A DNA stretch of 64,000 nucleotides, taken from NCBI RefSeq assembly GCF_007992495.1, contig NZ_BKAJ01000032.1, positions 1 to 64,000 of the forward strand, in the 5' to 3' direction. The translations under genes were made by a program, and so were the position numbers. Positions 62,548 to 64,000 of this stretch are shown one piece after another; position 1 is the stretch's first letter, and every line of letters begins with the position of its first letter. The notes below the pieces were generated by a model. It was not told the DNA's origin. It saw nothing but the letters and a program-made list of their open reading frames with translations, and ran no database searches. This DNA is from Reyranella soli (lineage in GTDB: Bacteria > Pseudomonadota > Alphaproteobacteria > Reyranellales > Reyranellaceae).

Positions 62548-63445
62548 TGCCGAGCGGATCGCCGCCATCGAAGCGCTGGTCTGTCGTGATGTCGGCCGCA
62601 AGACGGCAGAGCTAATCGCCGCGAGCAGCGGAGAGCTTGCCGCTGCGGGGCAGGCGCTGACACGCGCCACGAGCGTCGGCCTGATCACCGGTTTCTTCGT
62701 GCCGCGCGGCGAGGTCGCCGCACCCGAGACCGACGGTCCGGTCGGCACGGCGCTGCTCGCGGCCGCGCTGGCCGCCTGCGGCGTGCCGGCGCGCATCGCA
62801 GTCGACACACCGTGCGCTGGCGCCGTGCGGGCGGCCGTTGCCCAGGTGGGTGAGGGCGTGGAGGTCGACGAGATCGCGGTCGAGGATCGGGCGGGCCTCG
62901 AGGACTTGGCGGCGCGCTGGCGTAAGGCCGGGATCAGCCATGCCGTCGCGATCGAGCGCTGCGGCCGCAGCCCCGACGGCCGGCCGCGCAACATGCGTGG
63001 CGTCGACGTCTCGGCCTGGACGGCGCCGCTCGATGACCTGTTCCTGGGCGGGCCTTGGCGGAAGCTGGCGGTCGGCGACGGCGGCAACGAGATCGGCATG
63101 GGCAAGCTGCCCGACGGGCTGATCGCCCGCTTTGTGCCAAACGGCGCCAGCATCGCCTGCGTCACGTCCTGCGATCATCTCGTGGTGGCCGGCGTCTCCA
63201 ACTGGGGCGCCTACGGCTTGATGGCGGCGCTGGCGGTGCTGCGCCCTGAATGGTCGCCGATCATCGGTCGCTTCCTTACGGCGGAACGCGACCTCGCCGT
63301 GACGCGCGCCACTGTCGACAGGGCGGGCGCTGTCGATGGCGTAACGGCGCGCCGCGAGGCGACGGTCGATGGCTTCGGGCCGGAAATCCATGGTCCGCTG
63401 ATCGACGAGCTCGGTCGCATTGCACGGGGAGAGGCGGCGGACTAG
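62528..63445 (+). CDS. D-glutamate-cyclase-like protein (DUF4392)
   Basis: The 305-aa protein matches the DUF4392/D-glutamate cyclase C-terminal family: TGFFVPRGEVAAPETDGPVG, AIERCGRSPDGRPRNMRG, VGDGGNEIGMG and SNWGAYGL. Family members convert D-glutamate to 5-oxo-D-proline or related ligands. It overlaps the cyclase gene by 20 nt on the same strand, so coupled expression is likely. Function is inferred from the family. Confidence 0.85.
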   Translation: MSPRKSDAERIAAIEALVCRDVGRKTAELIAASSGELAAAGQALTRATSVGLITGFFVPRGEVAAPETDGPVGTALLAAALAACGVPARIAVDTPCAGAVRAAVAQVGEGVEVDEIAVEDRAGLEDLAARWRKAGISHAVAIERCGRSPDGRPRNMRGVDVSAWTAPLDDLFLGGPWRKLAVGDGGNEIGMGKLPDGLIARFVPNGASIACVTSCDHLVVAGVSNWGAYGLMAALAVLRPEWSPIIGRFLTAERDLAVTRATVDRAGAVDGVTARREATVDGFGPEIHGPLIDELGRIARGEAAD

Positions 63446-63456
63446 GTTCCGGCGCC

Positions 63457-64000
63457 ATGGAAAACCCCTACGCCCCGACACATCCTGAAATTCGCGATGC
63501 GGTCCGCCAGCTCTGCCTGAAGTTCGACGGCGCCTACTGGCGCAAGCTCGATCGCGACCGCGGCTATCCGACGGAATTCGTGCAGGCGCTGACCGAGGCC
63601 GGCTGGCTCGCGATCCTGATTCCCGAGGAGTATGGCGGCTCGGGGCTCGGTATCTCAGCCGCCGCCGCAGTCCTGGAAGAGGTACAGCGTGCCGGCTGCA
63701 ATGGCGCCGCTTGCCATGCCCAGATGTACATCATGGGGACGCTGCTCAGGCACGGCAGCAAGGAGCAGAAGGAACGCTACCTGCCCAAGATCGCCAGCGG
63801 CGAGCTGCGCCTGCAGGCGTTCGGCGTCACCGAGCCGACCAGCGGCACCGACACCCTGGCGCTGCGCACGACGGCGGTGAAGAAGGACAACAGCACCTAC
63901 GTCGTGAATGGGCAGAAGGTGTGGACCAGCCGCGCCGAACATTCCGACCTGATGCTGCTCTTGGCGCGCACGACGCCGCGCGAGGAGGCCAAGAAGCGCA
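63457..64000 (+). CDS. Acyl-CoA dehydrogenase, N-terminal part (runs off the window)
   Basis: The visible 181 codons from ATG 63457 (MENPYAPTHPEIRDAV) match acyl-CoA dehydrogenases: GWLAILIPEEYGGSGLG, HGSKEQKERYLPKIASGE, and FGVTEPTSGTDT with the FAD/substrate region NGQKVWTSRAEHSDLM. It oxidises acyl-CoA to enoyl-CoA. The catalytic Glu would lie beyond the window end. It starts 12 bp after the previous gene. Confidence 0.9.
   Translation, partial: MENPYAPTHPEIRDAVRQLCLKFDGAYWRKLDRDRGYPTEFVQALTEAGWLAILIPEEYGGSGLGISAAAAVLEEVQRAGCNGAACHAQMYIMGTLLRHGSKEQKERYLPKIASGELRLQAFGVTEPTSGTDTLALRTTAVKKDNSTYVVNGQKVWTSRAEHSDLMLLLARTTPREEAKKR

Noticed and set aside
1-64000. CRISPR array, prophage, IS element, tRNA or rRNA
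   Set aside because: I found no regularly spaced repeats, transposase or integrase frame, or tRNA-like cloverleaf while reading the window.

Overview
The window is chromosomal DNA of a GC-rich alphaproteobacterium with a large catabolic gene set. The evidence is strong G/C use at third codon positions, many GTG starts in 4-nt stop/start overlaps, five Bug-type periplasmic binding proteins, many amidase, SDR, GST, acyl-CoA ligase and IclR/GntR genes, and short palindromic repeats of the 'ccctcgcttcgctcgggatgac' kind. A soil lineage such as Reyranella or Bradyrhizobium fits, but the genus is a guess. I saw no tRNA, rRNA, CRISPR array, phage or IS element. No gene-free stretch reaches 300 bp; the longest is 40562-40833.

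Layout. 0-4.6 kb: amidase, two VOC proteins, a TetR regulator with a visible operator, CutA and an HtrA-like protease. 4.6-8.4 kb: a glutamine-synthetase-like ligase plus a Rieske oxygenase, divergent from an IclR regulator, an arrangement resembling aniline-type degradation. 8.4-27.3 kb: a large catabolic island with hydrolases, a DUF1185 protein, a BNR-repeat protein, five Bug proteins, tandem GSTs, a cyclase, two SDRs, two FCD-type GntR regulators, an IclR regulator, a degenerate M24 peptidase and a zinc alcohol dehydrogenase. Two divergent promoters in the island share an operator-like sequence. 27.3-31.7 kb: GST, a NEW3-domain/ABC export module and a GNAT-like protein. 31.7-36 kb: pseudouridine synthase, amidase and FAH-family hydrolase, divergent from a DHDPS-family aldolase. 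36-40.6 kb: a frameshifted serine hydrolase, an ICMT-like methyltransferase, a MurA with Asp in place of the catalytic Cys, and a probable leaderless Trp/Tyr/Phe attenuator ahead of two acetyltransferase genes, the second broken.

40.8-48.1 kb: an unusual module of an unknown 251-aa protein, a 1187-aa fusion of a Dyp-type peroxidase with a P450-like domain, and a convergent overlapping cyclase/ATPase/TPR regulator. 48.2-52.7 kb: GST, cupin, two acyl-CoA ligases and a small membrane protein. 52.9-57.9 kb: an operon of P450, PP2C phosphatase, asparaginase II, TrmA/RlmD-type methyltransferase and SDR. 58-64 kb: exonuclease III, ErpA, a DMT transporter, a CHASE2 adenylate cyclase, a D-glutamate-cyclase-like protein and the start of an acyl-CoA dehydrogenase.

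The parts most worth a second look are the Dyp-P450 fusion locus, the WYF attenuator, the GS-like/Rieske pair, the Cys-to-Asp MurA and the Bug-rich island with its shared operator.
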